Shown here one piece after another: positions 1-11,060 of a DNA stretch of 64,000 nt; position 1 is the stretch's first letter, and each line of letters begins with the position of its first letter. The notes under the pieces were generated by a model. That model saw only the letters and a list, made by a program, of their open reading frames with translations. It was not told the origin of the DNA and ran no database searches. This DNA comes from Tetracladium setigerum (Eukaryota > Ascomycota > Leotiomycetes > Helotiales). Where the stretch lies: the NCBI GenBank assembly GCA_031472005.1, contig PZJY01000008.1, positions 434,001-498,000 on the forward strand, written 5' to 3'. Position numbers and translations under genes: made by a program.

Positions 1-901
1 CGCCTGTGCAGGAACTCGCATCTACATCCTAGATACTGGCATTCGAACCAGCCACGAGCAATTCAGAGGTGCCTTGCCATTCTCTTGGTTCCAACGTGCT
101 TCAGCGGGTGCAAACTTCATCCCGTTCTCTCCAGTGAGTTGCCCAAATGGATATAAACCAGCAGCAGCAAAGAAACTAACAAGAACAGAACACTGACGAA
201 CACGGACACGGTACTCACTGCGCTGGAACAGCTGCTGGATACACGGTCGGTGTCTGCCGCAAAGCAAATGTTGTCTCTGTCAAAGTCCTTGACAAGACAG
301 GCCATGGATCAAACGCTGGAATTATCGCGGGCATGCAGTGGGCAGCAATCGACGCAATTGTTCGTGGTGCTCGGTTCAAGTCTGTTATCTCAATTTCTAT
401 CGAGGGAGACTATAGTTTGGCCGTCAACCTTGCCGTGCAGGCTGTCATCAATGCTGGCATCCCAGTAGTGGTAGCTGCTGGCAATTCCGATATAAACGCC
501 GCCAGAGTGTCCCCAGCATCAGCACCAAATGCCATTACAGTCGGCGCCACAGACTTCTACGACACACGAGCTTATTTCTCCAACTGGGGACTCACTCTTG
601 ATGTTTTCGGCCCCGGTGTTGGCGTTTATAGCGCATGGTTGACATCGAATAACTGGTACGCTTACTTGAGTGGTACAAGTCAAGGTATGTTGTATCATCC
701 GGCTGAAAATCTGTGTAATATGCTAATGGCTGATCTAGCAACTCCCATGTCGCTGGTATCGCCGCGTATCTGTTGTCCAAGGAGAAGCTGATCGGCGCGT
801 ACGCAGTAAGGAACAGAATCGTCTCTCTGGCAACGGTAGGCAAGGTCATTGATCCCAAGGGAAGCAGCAACAGATTGGCATATAATGGCAATGGGTTCTA
901 A
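1..901 (+). CDS. Secreted subtilisin-like serine protease (proteinase K type, peptidase S8), 5' truncated, one frame break
   Basis: The gene runs in from the left edge, so signal peptide, propeptide and mature N-terminus are outside. Exons: 1-133, 189-684, 739-901; introns are GT-AG, the first with an AACTAAC branch point. All catalytic elements of proteinase K-like S8 enzymes are visible: Asp in YILDTGI, His in GHGTHCAGT, oxyanion Asn in VAAGNS, and Ser in LSGTS. The family's SGTSMATPHVAG motif reads SGTSQ here, with Gln in place of Met, then ATP. The frame breaks after ATP: the DNA has CCC (744-746) where CCCC is needed to continue into HVAGIAAYLL. After that one-base gap the C-terminal domain reads cleanly to TAA. 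In this family the mature enzyme is an extracellular endopeptidase. A missing base in the assembly is the simplest reading; a young pseudogene is the alternative. Confidence 0.88.
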
Positions 902-1330
902 GCGAAGAGGTGTCTGCTTGATGGAGTAAGTGTTTCGAAAGGTTGCATTGGGCTCGCATTTGTTGGAGTTCATTTCTGGGATGTTAGGTCGGCGTGCAAT
1001 GGGCTTTGTTTGGTTCTCAACTCACTGGGATACGGAAGACCATTGGTTTTATTTTTGCTAGATTTATGTTCAATGATTACACAATTTGTCGCGATGGACT
1101 TTAAACTCTCAATGTTGGTGCATTGTACTCGAGTAGAAAGGAACCAAGAACTTCAACCTCGAAAGATCAGGTAGGTATGCCAAGATTTTGAGGTGGTCCA
1201 AGCTCCTCCACTTTTTGACCCCTCTGCCCCTCCATCCAAAAAAAGTGTGAACAGCAACAACGAAATCCACCACAACCGCAATTCACACAGATTCTCCCAG
1301 TTTTATATCTCCCTACTGAAAATTTTCACA
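902..1330. other. Spacer between subtilase and rmt2
   Basis: This holds the presumed 3' UTR of the subtilase and the promoter and leader of the next gene. The last stretch before the ATG is rich in C and A (cagcaacaacg, accacaacc), typical of a fungal leader. The reading frame of rmt2 stays open upstream to about 1193 but contains no ATG before 1331. No other gene is visible. Confidence 0.6.
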
Positions 1331-2818
1331 ATGGACGATCCAGCCTTCTCACTCGCCTCCACAATCGACATTAACACCCAAACAATCCTCCTTCACGCCT
1401 CCAACCACGACATCCCCGCCCTAAAGCCCCTCCTTCGAATCCCTGGCAACGCAAGTGTTCAGGATCCCGAGACAGGATTTACACCTTTGCACGCGGCAAT
1501 TGCAGCATGTGGGGAATGGAATCCCAATAAACCCACCAAGAAAGACAAAAAAGAAGGAGTGGAAGGGGAACAAGGAGACGACGAGGAAGATGAAGAAGTA
1601 GATATTGAAAAGGCCTGTGACACTGTCCGCGAATTACTGCTCAGCGGAGCTATCTGGAACGATCTCGACTCGAATGATGAGACACCTGGTTGTTTAGCGT
1701 GGAGATTAGGATGGAGAGATTTATATGTTTTGTGTGTTGAGGCTGGGGTCAGGGCTGAGGTGTTGTTGGGGCTCATGGGTGGCTACGAGGAGTTGGACAG
1801 TGAGGACGATGAGGAGGAGGACGACGACGGAGCAGAAGAAGAAACGAGCAAAGAAAACCCTACAAACAAGTCACCACCACCAACAACCGCAGACGAAATC
1901 AGCAACCCAGAAACCTCTTCAGAAAATGCAAATCCCAAAATTGAAACAGAACCAGAATCAGAACCATCCGCCGAGTCCCCTCACAAAAAACAAAAACGCG
2001 ACGTAAACTCCAAAGACTACCTCGCCTCCACTCTAAAATTTAACAGCAACGGCGACCTCCTCGACGCCGACAACAACGGCGTAATGATGAAATGGGAAAC
2101 TGAAATCATGCGCGACTCCGTCTCCCGACTCCTCCCCTCCACCTTCACCACCAACCCACCCCAAGAAGGTCTCAAAATCCTGAATATTGGTCTCGGCCTC
2201 GGCATAATCGACAGTATGTTCCACGCCCTCTCCCCGAAACCCACTAAACACCACATCATCGAAGCACATCCGGACGTGTTATCCTCACTCTCCCTACCCT
2301 CCGCGAAATTCGGCAAGGACTGGGAATCCTCCGGCCCCGCAGACGGGAATTATAAAGTCCATGCTGGAAAATGGCAAACTATCATCCCATCTCTCCTCTT
2401 AGCCGGCGAAAAATACGACATCATCTATTTCGACACTTTTGGCGAATCATACACCCAACTCAAACTCTTCTTCCAACAATACATCCCTCATCTCCTCGTC
2501 CCTGCCGATGTGAAGAATGGTGTTGAGGGTGGGAAATTTGGCTTTTTCAATGGCCTGGGTGCGGATCGAAGGGTTTGTTATGATGTTTATATGAATGTAG
2601 TTGAGATTGATGCGATGGATGTTGGGTTGGAGGTGGAGTGGTTTGATGTCGATGTTGGTGAGGAGATTTGTGGGAAGGGAGCTGGGGAGGGGGAGTGGGA
2701 GGGTGTGAGGAGGAGGTATTGGGTTTTGGATACTTATAGGTTGCCTGTTTTGACACTTGGTGAGGTTGAGGGAGAGGTTGAGGGAAAGGCCGAGGGAGAG
2801 GTAGAAATCGAAGCATGA
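1331..2818 (+). CDS. rmt2: Protein arginine N-methyltransferase 2 (Rmt2-type, type IV)
   Basis: Single exon, 495 aa. I chose the ATG at 1331 because it is the first ATG in the open frame. The N-terminal part has ankyrin-like repeats (GFTPLHAAIAAC near residue 55, then DTVRELLLSGA). An acidic, low-complexity linker (about residues 155-230) follows. The Rossmann methyltransferase domain begins near residue 280 with the SAM-binding loop LNIGLGLGIIDSMF and the acidic strand end HHIIEAHPDVL; YDIIYFDTFGE is the next conserved block. In yeast, Rmt2 delta-N-methylates an arginine of ribosomal protein Rpl12. The protein is longer than yeast Rmt2 (about 410 aa) because of the linker and a C-terminal tail of repeated GEVE-like units. 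The coding strand alternates between C-rich and G/T-rich blocks (see findings). Confidence 0.92.
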   Translation: MDDPAFSLASTIDINTQTILLHASNHDIPALKPLLRIPGNASVQDPETGFTPLHAAIAACGEWNPNKPTKKDKKEGVEGEQGDDEEDEEVDIEKACDTVRELLLSGAIWNDLDSNDETPGCLAWRLGWRDLYVLCVEAGVRAEVLLGLMGGYEELDSEDDEEEDDDGAEEETSKENPTNKSPPPTTADEISNPETSSENANPKIETEPESEPSAESPHKKQKRDVNSKDYLASTLKFNSNGDLLDADNNGVMMKWETEIMRDSVSRLLPSTFTTNPPQEGLKILNIGLGLGIIDSMFHALSPKPTKHHIIEAHPDVLSSLSLPSAKFGKDWESSGPADGNYKVHAGKWQTIIPSLLLAGEKYDIIYFDTFGESYTQLKLFFQQYIPHLLVPADVKNGVEGGKFGFFNGLGADRRVCYDVYMNVVEIDAMDVGLEVEWFDVDVGEEICGKGAGEGEWEGVRRRYWVLDTYRLPVLTLGEVEGEVEGKAEGEVEIEA

Positions 2819-3500
2819 GTTAATTTTTTACCTACCTACCTCTAGTATGGTCGGATGGTGGGCGGGGAGACAAGCATGAAGGGACAAAATGGCTTTGCGG
2901 CAGCTGACTCCATGCCAGAATAGAATACGAGAGAACCAATATTGAATGGGAGAGAAAGGAAAGACGAAAGCTCATTTTTTTAATTAGATACTAAGGACTA
3001 CTTAGATACTAAGGACTACTTAGATAGGTAAGATTACCTATCTTAACTATATAAGTACATAGGTAGACATTTATAGAAAAAAGTAAAGGAAAGGAAATGA
3101 TACCCATATCAAAAATCAAAACAAAACCGGCAAAAAAACACAACAGACACACAAATGAAGTGCGAGAGACCCACAAAAATACTGTAACTGTATTATGATC
3201 TGACCAAAGTCCATGAGATTGCGATATTTCACAATCTTCTTCATCATTCTTTGTTTGCACTGCTCGAGTATTTGAAAATTTGAAGTTTTGCAATAATAGT
3301 TTTTGGAATTGCTTAGCTACATACTACATAGCTAAATAATCTGACCCAGGTAGTTGTTGATCAAACTTTTTTATTTCTCTTTCGTCATGTATCAAATCAA
3401 AACTGCCCAAAAATTCTCTTCAAATTTCTTTCGAAAATACCCGAGAATCTTGCAACTCTTTTGAAGTTGACTTGACAAAACAAGAAAATCACAATCAAAA
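2819..3500. other. Spacer between convergent rmt2 and hexokinase genes
   Basis: Both flanking genes end here, so this should hold two facing 3' UTRs. It is AT-rich and contains CTACCTACC repeats near 2830 and the 18-bp tandem repeat listed separately. No coding potential worth calling. Confidence 0.6.
2984..3026. repeat. 18-bp tandem repeat, 2.4 copies
   Basis: The unit ttagatactaaggactac occurs twice without mismatch (2984-3001 and 3002-3019), followed by the first seven bases of a third unit. It lies in the spacer between two convergent 3' ends. Confidence 0.9.
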
Positions 3501-5939
3501 TCACTTGAAGTTCTCCGGGTGCAAAATGCCGGCCATATTCCCCTCCGCAACCCGCTTGAGCGTCAAGGCCGCAATCAGCGCCGCTCCAACACCACTTCCA
3601 TCCTCCGCAGCCAAGACCTCAATGGGATCCTCATCCTTCGCATTCTTCTTCTCCGGCCAATCCAGAATCTCCCTCAAGGCCGCCGCACCTCTTGCCTTGA
3701 AATGCGGATACTTATTGAACACCGACCCATCAGCACCAACATGGCAAGTCTCATAGCCCTTCTTGATACTAATAGCCGCAACACCACAAGCCGAGAGGCG
3801 CGCGGCGCGCGTGCCGATGAGTTCGGCGAGGCGGCGGATGAGTTCGCATTCGGGGATGGTGGTGGTGATGGAGAGTTTGTTGGCGAAGAGATCGGCGGTT
3901 TCCGAGAGGTTCTCGAAGGGGTCTTCTTCGACGGCTGAGAGGAAGCTGGAGTCCAGGGTGTAGGGTTTGCGGAGGGTGGCGATGTCTTGACCTTCGAAGA
4001 TGTGCACCTCTTTGTTGTCGTGGAGGGAGACGAGGACGAGGCGGAAGATTTCGCCGAGGTAGAGGCCTGCGATCATTTTTTCGAAGGCTTGTTGGCCCGG
4101 GCGGGGGATTCTTTGTCGATTATGATGTCGTATCTGGGGATTTTGTTAGGGGGATGTTTTTGGAGATGTGGTGAGAGGAGGGGAAAGAGAGGGGATAGTT
4201 GGGTTAGAGGAAGGCTTACTGGGTGCGAGGCAGGACTTTGTGCTCGTTGTCGAAAGCACCCCATTCGCAGTTGATTGCCATGAGGGTGTCGGGTGGGAGG
4301 TTCATGTGAGCAAGCTTGGGGATGGATCCGCAATCCTCCATGTAGGCTGCGTTGCAACCGGTTCCAAAGATGCATCCAATCTTCATCTTGGTGTCAGTGT
4401 AGGCGGATGCAATCAATGTACCTGTGGTATCATTGATAAGAGCGGTCAAGTTGATTGGAACACCCTGAAATATGTCAGATGACAGCTCTACGTTTTGAGA
4501 TATGGGAGCTTACCTCCTTTGCGATGGCCTTCTCAAACATAGGGACAACATTCTCTCCCTCGACACCGTCGATATCGAATCCTTTGGTCCAGCGTTGAAG
4601 AACACCGTGGTCTATGTAGTCCTGGGTTGCTGGATAGGAGAATGTGAAGCCCAAGTTCATCTTGCCGACATCCTTGCCATGGTGATGGGTGTCGATGAAG
4701 TTCTTGAGGCAGTCGGCGATATACTCCCAAAGCTCGTCCGCGTTACCTGTCTTCAGCTCCTCGGGCATCTTGTACTTGGACTGGATGATGTCGAACTCGG
4801 ACTTCTCCTCGGTGAGAATAATCTCACAGACACGGAGGTTGGTTCCGCCCATATCAAGGGCAAGGAAGGTTCCTTGTTCATCGCCGGTTGGGAATCCCAT
4901 GCACCATGTTGGGTTCATAGGCTAGAAATTGTTAATTATGGCCTTGTTTAAAAACAAAGATCGGCCAACCTACAATAGTTCCACCTTCAACAGAAAGACC
5001 TGAACGTTGTTAGCTGGGACGGTGAATGATGGATCTCGGAGCCCTTTACCTCTGGTCAACTCGGCGACGAACTGTGTGGTGATCTCCTTGAGCTTGGCGG
5101 TGGGCACTGTGAAGATCTCCTCCAGGTGCTTGATTTCTGCGAGGAGACTCTTTGGGAGGTCCGCCATGGATCCTGAGACATTGCATTAGCATGATTCTGG
5201 GGTGAATAAGGCTCAACCGATTGACAAGATGAAAAGCGGTCAGCACATGGTGGCGGTGGGGTGGTTTTCTCATTGCTTTTTCCAGGCCTTCTGATGAGAA
5301 AAGAGCGCAGCTGCAGGTTAGGGGTCTGCTGTTGTGCGCGAATTGAGATTGAGAAGCAAATGAGAGACGAGGAGGAAAAGGCGAGGAGAAAGAAGATAGG
5401 GGAATTGGGGTTGGGGATATGAACCTGCAAGGATAGTATTCTCTTTGACCGGGACCAAACTCATGATGGATCAAACTGCAGATAACTCTCTTTGCGTATT
5501 GTCAAGGGTGCTTGATTGATGTTTGGCTGACTTTGAGATATGGGCACTTAGGTCGGAGGAGATAAAAATTAAAAGCTTCCATATTTATTGCGTCCGAAAG
5601 GTGAATGACAATCTGAAAGAATCACTTGATCCATTTGCTTGCTTCACCCTTCAGTCAGATGCAACACTTCACCAAAGCTGAACCGACCGCTGACTTCAAT
5701 TGACTCGCTTAAGTCGTTTGACAAATACTGGAAGTCATTTCATCTGATATTCCAGGTTTCCCAGATATCAGGAGTGTATATCACACCACGCGCAAATATC
5801 CGCGATAAAGACACAACAGAGAGAACAGAGCTGTCTTACCCTTCCTCGACGGAGGTTTACGTGGGCCTGGGGAACAGGTTAGCAATTGGTGATTATAGAG
5901 AGAGTTGATTTGAAGATTCATCGTACCTAATCCAACCAT
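3501..5939 (-). CDS. hxkA: Hexokinase (HxkA type), 7 exons, one frame break
   Basis: Phosphorylates glucose or fructose with ATP in the cytosol. Exons in coding order: 5939-5927, 5866-5840, 5172-5050, 4999-4974, 4921-4514, 4464-4220, 4133-3501. The first two tiny exons encode MVGLG and PRKPPSRKG and join to SMADLPKS, matching the N-terminus known for Aspergillus HxkA. Visible motifs: phosphate-binding LALDMGGTNLRVCE, sugar-binding LGFTFSYPATQ, catalytic Asp in LINDTTGTLIAS, IFGTGCNAAY, and near the C-terminus AAEDGSGVGAALIA. Intron 2 is 667 bp, far longer than the others. In the last exon the frame breaks after DKESP: five Gs at 4103-4107 (plus strand) where six restore QAFEKMIAGLYLGE. An essential-type enzyme with otherwise perfect motifs suggests a missing base in the assembly. 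It shares a 1.2 kb divergent promoter with ost1. Confidence 0.93.
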
Positions 5940-7111
5940 GGTGGCGAGTTTATGTGTTGTTGTTGTATTGTTGTTGGGATATTGATTTACAAAAGTCCTC
6001 GTCCAAGGGAGGGGTAAGGTCTGTGGTGTTGGTGTGATATTCAAAGTGGAGGGTGATATACAAGAGATTGAGTGGTGGTCTTTCCAAGCAAAGAGATGGT
6101 AAAGGGGGGAGGGTCTGCTTATATAGTCGTTCGGAAGGGCGAGGAAATGCACGGTGTAAAGTCAGCTTTCTGGACTAAGGGGAGGGTTTGATGGTGATGT
6201 GTGTGTGTGTTGAGCAACAGGAGAGTTCGGTGGTTTGTGTTCGACCCCACCAAGCACCTTCGGCGTCACTTTTGTTTTGCTGAGTGGGGCGGCCACTTGG
6301 CTGGTTGCCGTCATGGTGGGCATGGCATCCGGGAGAACTAGCGAGTTGATCAGCGTGAATGCAAGTTGATGTGAAAAAAAGGTATGAAAAAGAATTTACA
6401 GCAAAAGGAATGTCTAGCTAGCGACATTGAATATGTTGAAGCTTTGTAGAGAGATAGACTACGTACTAGCATAAAGGAAATTGTTAGTTGAGTTAGATTT
6501 ACTCGTTTGAGCATTATAGCTCTGCCCGGCCAAAAGCATAGATAGCTTGATAGGGAAACCCATCACACCAGTCAGTCTCGAGTGCATGGCATGGCTGCTG
6601 CTGTGGACTCAGCAAAACGGGCAGCCAGCCAGTAGCTGTTGAGAAAGTCAGTTGATGATCTGCTGCTACTGACTGAACAACCACGTCTATCGGATTTTAA
6701 TTTTCTAATTATCTATATTGAGATTCCTTCTTGCACTCCCACACACAAGCGACGAGGTATAGAATGTGGACAAGTGTTGACTCCCTTCCCTTGCCTTCTG
6801 CCAGAAACAATCAATGTTCGCCCCATTGAGTTGTGACCACGTGACAGAATGGTGAGCCACAGTTCATGCCAAGGTGGGTGTGGGTAAGCTCCTTCATGCC
6901 AATCTGTGGCGGTGCATTTGTCCATCAGAGAGGACACACTTCACAGCTCGGTCGGGGAGCATGATCGCGAATATTGGAAGAATCGCGAAACCTCCAAATC
7001 TACCACCGAGTTGAACTTCCCCCTTTGCGCCCTCACACTTGGCCACCTCCTTCTCGCCGCAATTCTTCTCAATCCTACATCTGCGTCACTGGCCCCTTTT
7101 CAGCCGTCATC
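5940..7111. promoter_or_regulatory. Divergent promoter region, hexokinase / ost1
   Basis: About 1.2 kb between two divergent start codons. It holds a (TG)n stretch near 6198 and GGGG-containing boxes (for example gtggggcgg near 6285) that could suit a CreA-like carbon repressor, but this is only a core match. No ORF here resembles a gene. Confidence 0.55.
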
Positions 7112-8737
7112 ATGAGGCCATTGGCAATTGCTACCGCCGCCTTCTCGTTGGTGTCCACAGCTCTCGGTGCGAAGGACAACGTTGCGAAACCATCATCCTC
7201 CAAGAACATCCTCCCAAAAGCCTTCACACCTCCGCCAGCCTTCCAAAACATCAATTTAGTACATTCCATTAATCTGGAGAAGAGCTATGTCAAAGAATCG
7301 ATCAATGTGGCCATCGAGAACATTGGCAACGCAGCCGAATCCCAATACTACATCCCATTTACCACCAGGCAGCTGGAGACAATTGGAGCTTTAGAAGTGA
7401 GAGACAGGAAAAACCCTGCCACGGGGAAGTTCAAGGTGGAGGCTGCAAAGACGGTAGCAGATAGGTAGGCACATTCTGGGAGGGAGAAGAGAAGAAGCTC
7501 CGTCCGGAACTAACTTGTGACAGTGATACCCAATTCTACGTTGTAACATTCCCAGAACCTCTCGCAAAGGGCGAACAACTTACGCTCTCCATCACATACG
7601 TCTACCTCTCCGCTCTTACCCCCCTTCCGGCCACGATTGCCCAGAAAGACAACCAGTTTGTCTACTACGACTTCTCTGCCTTCTGGCCATCCGCATACAA
7701 GTCTCTGAAACAAAAGACCGAAGTCAAATTCCCAGGAGCAAACATCCCAGATTATACTATTCTCAAGGCCGTTGCTGGATCGGCTGAGTCACCGCAGAAG
7801 CAAGGATCCAAGTTCACATATGGTGCATTTGGGGAGGTTGCAGCTGGGGCCGTTGAGCCAGTACGTGTCCGCTATGAGTTCACCAAACCTCTTATCCACG
7901 TCTCTTCCCTCGAGAGAGACATTGAGGTCAGCCATTGGGGAGGAAACGTTGCATTTGAGGATCGTTACACTCTCCACAACAGAGCTGCCAACCTTTCCAA
8001 GCCATTCAACCGTGTTGAGTGGGCTCAGGCGCAATACTACAAGCCTCCAACGACTGCAATTAGAGAGTTGGTGCTACCACTGAAGGTTGGAAGCTTAACA
8101 CCATACTTCACCGATGTCATTGGAAATGTCTCCACCTCGCGCTTCAGGAGCAACAAGCGCGAAGCAAACCTTGAGCTTAAACCAAGATACCCTATCTTCG
8201 GAGCCTGGAACTATCCATTCCGTGTTGGATGGAGTGCAGATTTGAAGAAATTCTTAAGAAAGTCAACCGGTTCAAGCTATGTTCTAAACGTACCTTTCCT
8301 CGAGGGACCCAAGCAACCCGAAGGAATCGAATACGCCAACGTAGAAGTTCGAGTTATCCTCCCCGAAGGCGCTGAGTATGTTCATATCCACACAATTCAC
8401 AATCCTTCCCTACTTGACAGCCAGACAAGCATGAATGAAGCTAACAAAATTCCTCCCCCTCAGAAACGTAGAATACCACACCACCGTCCCCCTCACCAGC
8501 GTCACCCACTCCCTCCACCGCACATTCATGGACACCAAAGGCCGCACACTCCTCAGTCTCAAAGCCATCAACATCGTCGACGATGTGCGCGATCGCGAAC
8601 TGATCGTCACCTACGACTACCCGCTTAGCGCCGCGCTGAGGAAACCATTGGTTATCTTCAGCGCTACTTTGAGCTTGTTCGTGGCTGCTTGGGCTATTGG
8701 GTCGGTGGATGTTGGGATTAAGGGGTTGAAGATTTAA
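7112..8737 (+). CDS. ost1: Ribophorin I, oligosaccharyltransferase subunit Ost1
   Basis: Subunit of the ER oligosaccharyltransferase that transfers the lipid-linked glycan to Asn in N-glycosylation. Exons: 7112-7464, 7524-8375, 8464-8737, giving 492 aa in frame. The N-terminus is a signal peptide (MRPLAIATAAFSLVSTALG). The lumenal body carries ribophorin I blocks such as YYDFSAFWPSAYKS, VSHWGGNVAFEDRYTL, YPIFGAWNYPFRVGW and FMDTKGRT, followed by INIVDDVRDRELIVTYDYP. One transmembrane helix lies near the C-terminus (PLVIFSATLSLFVAAWAIG), leaving a very short cytosolic tail. The second intron (8376-8463) is needed: without it the frame runs into unrelated sequence, and with it AENVEYHTTVPL joins correctly. 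No frame break was found. Confidence 0.95.
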
Positions 8738-9463
8738 GAAAGAGAGATGGTGGAATAAATTAAAACGAATGGGAGCTGTTGGCATGAAAATGATAAAAGA
8801 AGAAAGAGAAAGGAAAAGGAACGAAAAGGGAAGGAGGGTGTATATCAGCCAGCCGTGTAGAATATCAAAAAGAATTCCATGTCATGTCCACAGAGGCCAA
8901 GGTGTCCCACACGTCCTGCCTGGCACCAGAGTGAGAGGGGGGATGGACAGAAGGGAAAGAGCAAGTGCTGTACTTTGGCTTAGTTACCTTGTTCCCTTTG
9001 TCTCTTCCGTCTTTTTGGGGGGATTTAACAGAACGGATTTTTAGCGCTTCATATCATTCTCATGCCCCCTTTGTCAGTTCTCTTCATTACTTGTTTTTCC
9101 TTGCGGTAAATTTTCATTAAAAGCTTTTTTCTTGGGGGGGTTTAGAATTATTATTATATCCTCAGTTCTTTTGTGAAATTTTTTGATTTCCTCCTTTTAT
9201 TTTTTACGTGTTGGATTTGCGTTTTGCTTTTTTTGCTTTCGAAATCTGGGACTTGCACGTCTTAAGTTACCTTGGGTTCGCGGCAGGGCATTTTTGCAAA
9301 CGTTTTTTTTGCAGAACTTAAGCATAAACGCAACATAAAGGGCCGAGACAGAAAAAAAGAGGTGATTTCAATAGTGGCGAGATTTATTCACGCATTCTAA
9401 AGTTCTGTCACTTTATATACAATATCGCCAGTCTTTATACCTTGTACGCTATCGCCCCCATCT

Positions 9464-9479
9464 AAAAAAAAAAAAAAAA
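9464..9479. repeat. Poly-A tract (16 A)
   Basis: Uninterrupted run of A in the spacer. Its length is likely uncertain given the homopolymer problems elsewhere. Confidence 0.85.
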
Positions 9480-9702
9480 CTCGGTTTGCAAGTGTTTGGG
9501 GTGGTTGCGGAAGCCAAATGATTACCTACTTGCTCTTCTTCGGTTCTTTCTATTCTAGTTTGATGAAATTGAGTAGTCGCTTTATATCATATCTCCTTGT
9601 TAGTCTTCATACTCTTGACCATTTCCTTGCGGTAGTTTTCCAATGGTTTTTGGAGTTTGCTGCGGGGTTTTAAAAATATGTCCTCAGTTCTCTTTCTTTT
9701 TT

Positions 9703-9723
9703 GGGGGGGGGGGGGGGGGGGGG
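9703..9723. repeat. Poly-G tract (21 G)
   Basis: Uninterrupted run of G directly after a T-rich stretch, inside one of the diverged repeats. Such a long G run is rare; it could form a quadruplex or be a sequencing artefact. Confidence 0.85.
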
Positions 9724-11050
9724 TTGTGAATTTGGCTGCTTGTTTCACATTTGCTTTGCTTTGCTTTCAGAATCCAGGAATCCATGCGTATGGTAGTGAG
9801 CTGGCTCAAGATCATCGTTTATCTACCTCAAAGTTTCAAAGATTTTTGTGGAGTCTGCGGGGTGTTAAACTATGTCCTCGGTTCTTTTCCGAAATGAATT
9901 CTAATTCTTGTTACTTGTTTTTACATTTGCTTTTTACATTTGAAGTCCAAAATCCAGGATCCATGCATAGTTTGCCAATTCGAGATCGTCTCTTGTTTAC
10001 AATAGGTACCTACCGCTCTGCCGCTGCTCGCTTAGACCAACCAGATCCCAGAGTCTATAAAACTACCGGTAGTCGATTCATTCCAACCAACCCAGCTCAA
10101 TTCAACAAGTCAACATTCCAAAAAGTCATGCGACCCGCCAAATGCCTAATACCCCGCATTTCCCTATCCCAAGTATATTGCACACTCTTCTTGGCACGAT
10201 GTCTTCTCCTCATGGGCTTTAATTTTTTGTGGGTTATTCTTCTGTTATTATTGGATTGTATGAAACATGCCGAGGTTCACTACTTTCCACGTTTCTTTTT
10301 TGTTCAGACGGCACTCATCTTCCCCTCAAAAGGTACTGTACCCCGGATTCTCACTGCATATACCGGACTGGAACTGGGATTCTGCATATCGCTTTCATTT
10401 GCCGCGTTTCTTACATAGTTTTATGGGGTTCCCTGACCTGTTTTTTGGGGGGAGGGATTTGTAGATAGATGCGTAGAGAGTGAGACAGTTGAGCCAGTCG
10501 CATCTTTTCCCTGCCCTCCTTTCCCTTCCGTCTTTCTTCACAGCACTCAGTATTAGCTAGACATTCCTACCTTCGCTGATCAGATCAGACATCAATCCAG
10601 TAATCGAATCGAATCAAAAGCCAGCCAACCAACCGACAATCTCAGAGCAAACCTTACGTCCACACCTTAACAGGAGATTACTCCTTTGCAAGCCTTGTTT
10701 TTGGTCTAGGTGAGTCCAAGGAGAAATCTACCGTATACTACTCATTTGCAACTCCCGAATAATCAAGACATTTTTTTAATTTAATTTATGACTATTTTGG
10801 CGAAGATATACCTGTAAGGTGGATGAAGATATGCAGAGAGAGCATGGAAGTACACTCTTGAGTCTTCACTTACTCCTCTTCTCATCATGATGATGGATGG
10901 AAGACACTCTATAGAAAGGAAACAAGCCGAGATCTCCGAGGCTTTCTCAAGACATCTGAGAGGGGAAGGAAGAATGTGTTTGTTGACTCTTGCTTGGTGA
11001 TGTTCTCCGATCTTGCGTCTTGTGTTTCCCTTTGTTGGATGGGATTTGAG

Positions 11051-11060
11051 TATATAATAC
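11051..11060 (+). promoter_or_regulatory. TATA-like box upstream of cutinase
   Basis: tatataatac lies about 155 bp before the cutinase ATG and just before a CT-rich tract, the usual arrangement in strongly inducible fungal genes. Functional use is inferred. Confidence 0.45.

Larger units (their letters stand above)
9030..10010. repeat. Diverged direct repeats of about 200 bp, three to five copies
   Basis: Related landmarks recur in the same order. The motif tcctcagttct (or tcctcggttct) is near 9159, 9681 and 9875, with a partial match near 9074. After it comes a T-rich stretch with tttgctttc or tttgaagtc, then aatccaggaatccatgc (9769) or aatccaggatccatgc (9951). The pair tgcggggttttaaaaatatg (9660) and tgcggggtgttaaactatg (9855) starts two units about 195 bp apart. 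The motif ccttgcggta recurs near 9100 and 9627. Copies differ by many substitutions and indels. I see no terminal repeats or coding frame linking this to a known transposon. Confidence 0.6.

Noticed and set aside
1193..1330. Longer N-terminus for Rmt2
   Set aside because: The frame is open but there is no ATG until 1331, and the sequence is leader-like and unrelated to the family.
8376..8463. Frame shift in ost1
   Set aside because: A normal GT-AG intron of 88 bp explains the frame change and restores the family sequence.
9657..10418. Open frame of 253 codons on the plus strand
   Set aside because: It runs through the 21-G tract and two repeat copies; the protein echoes the repeat (QNPGIHAYG and QNPGSMHS) and has no family features.
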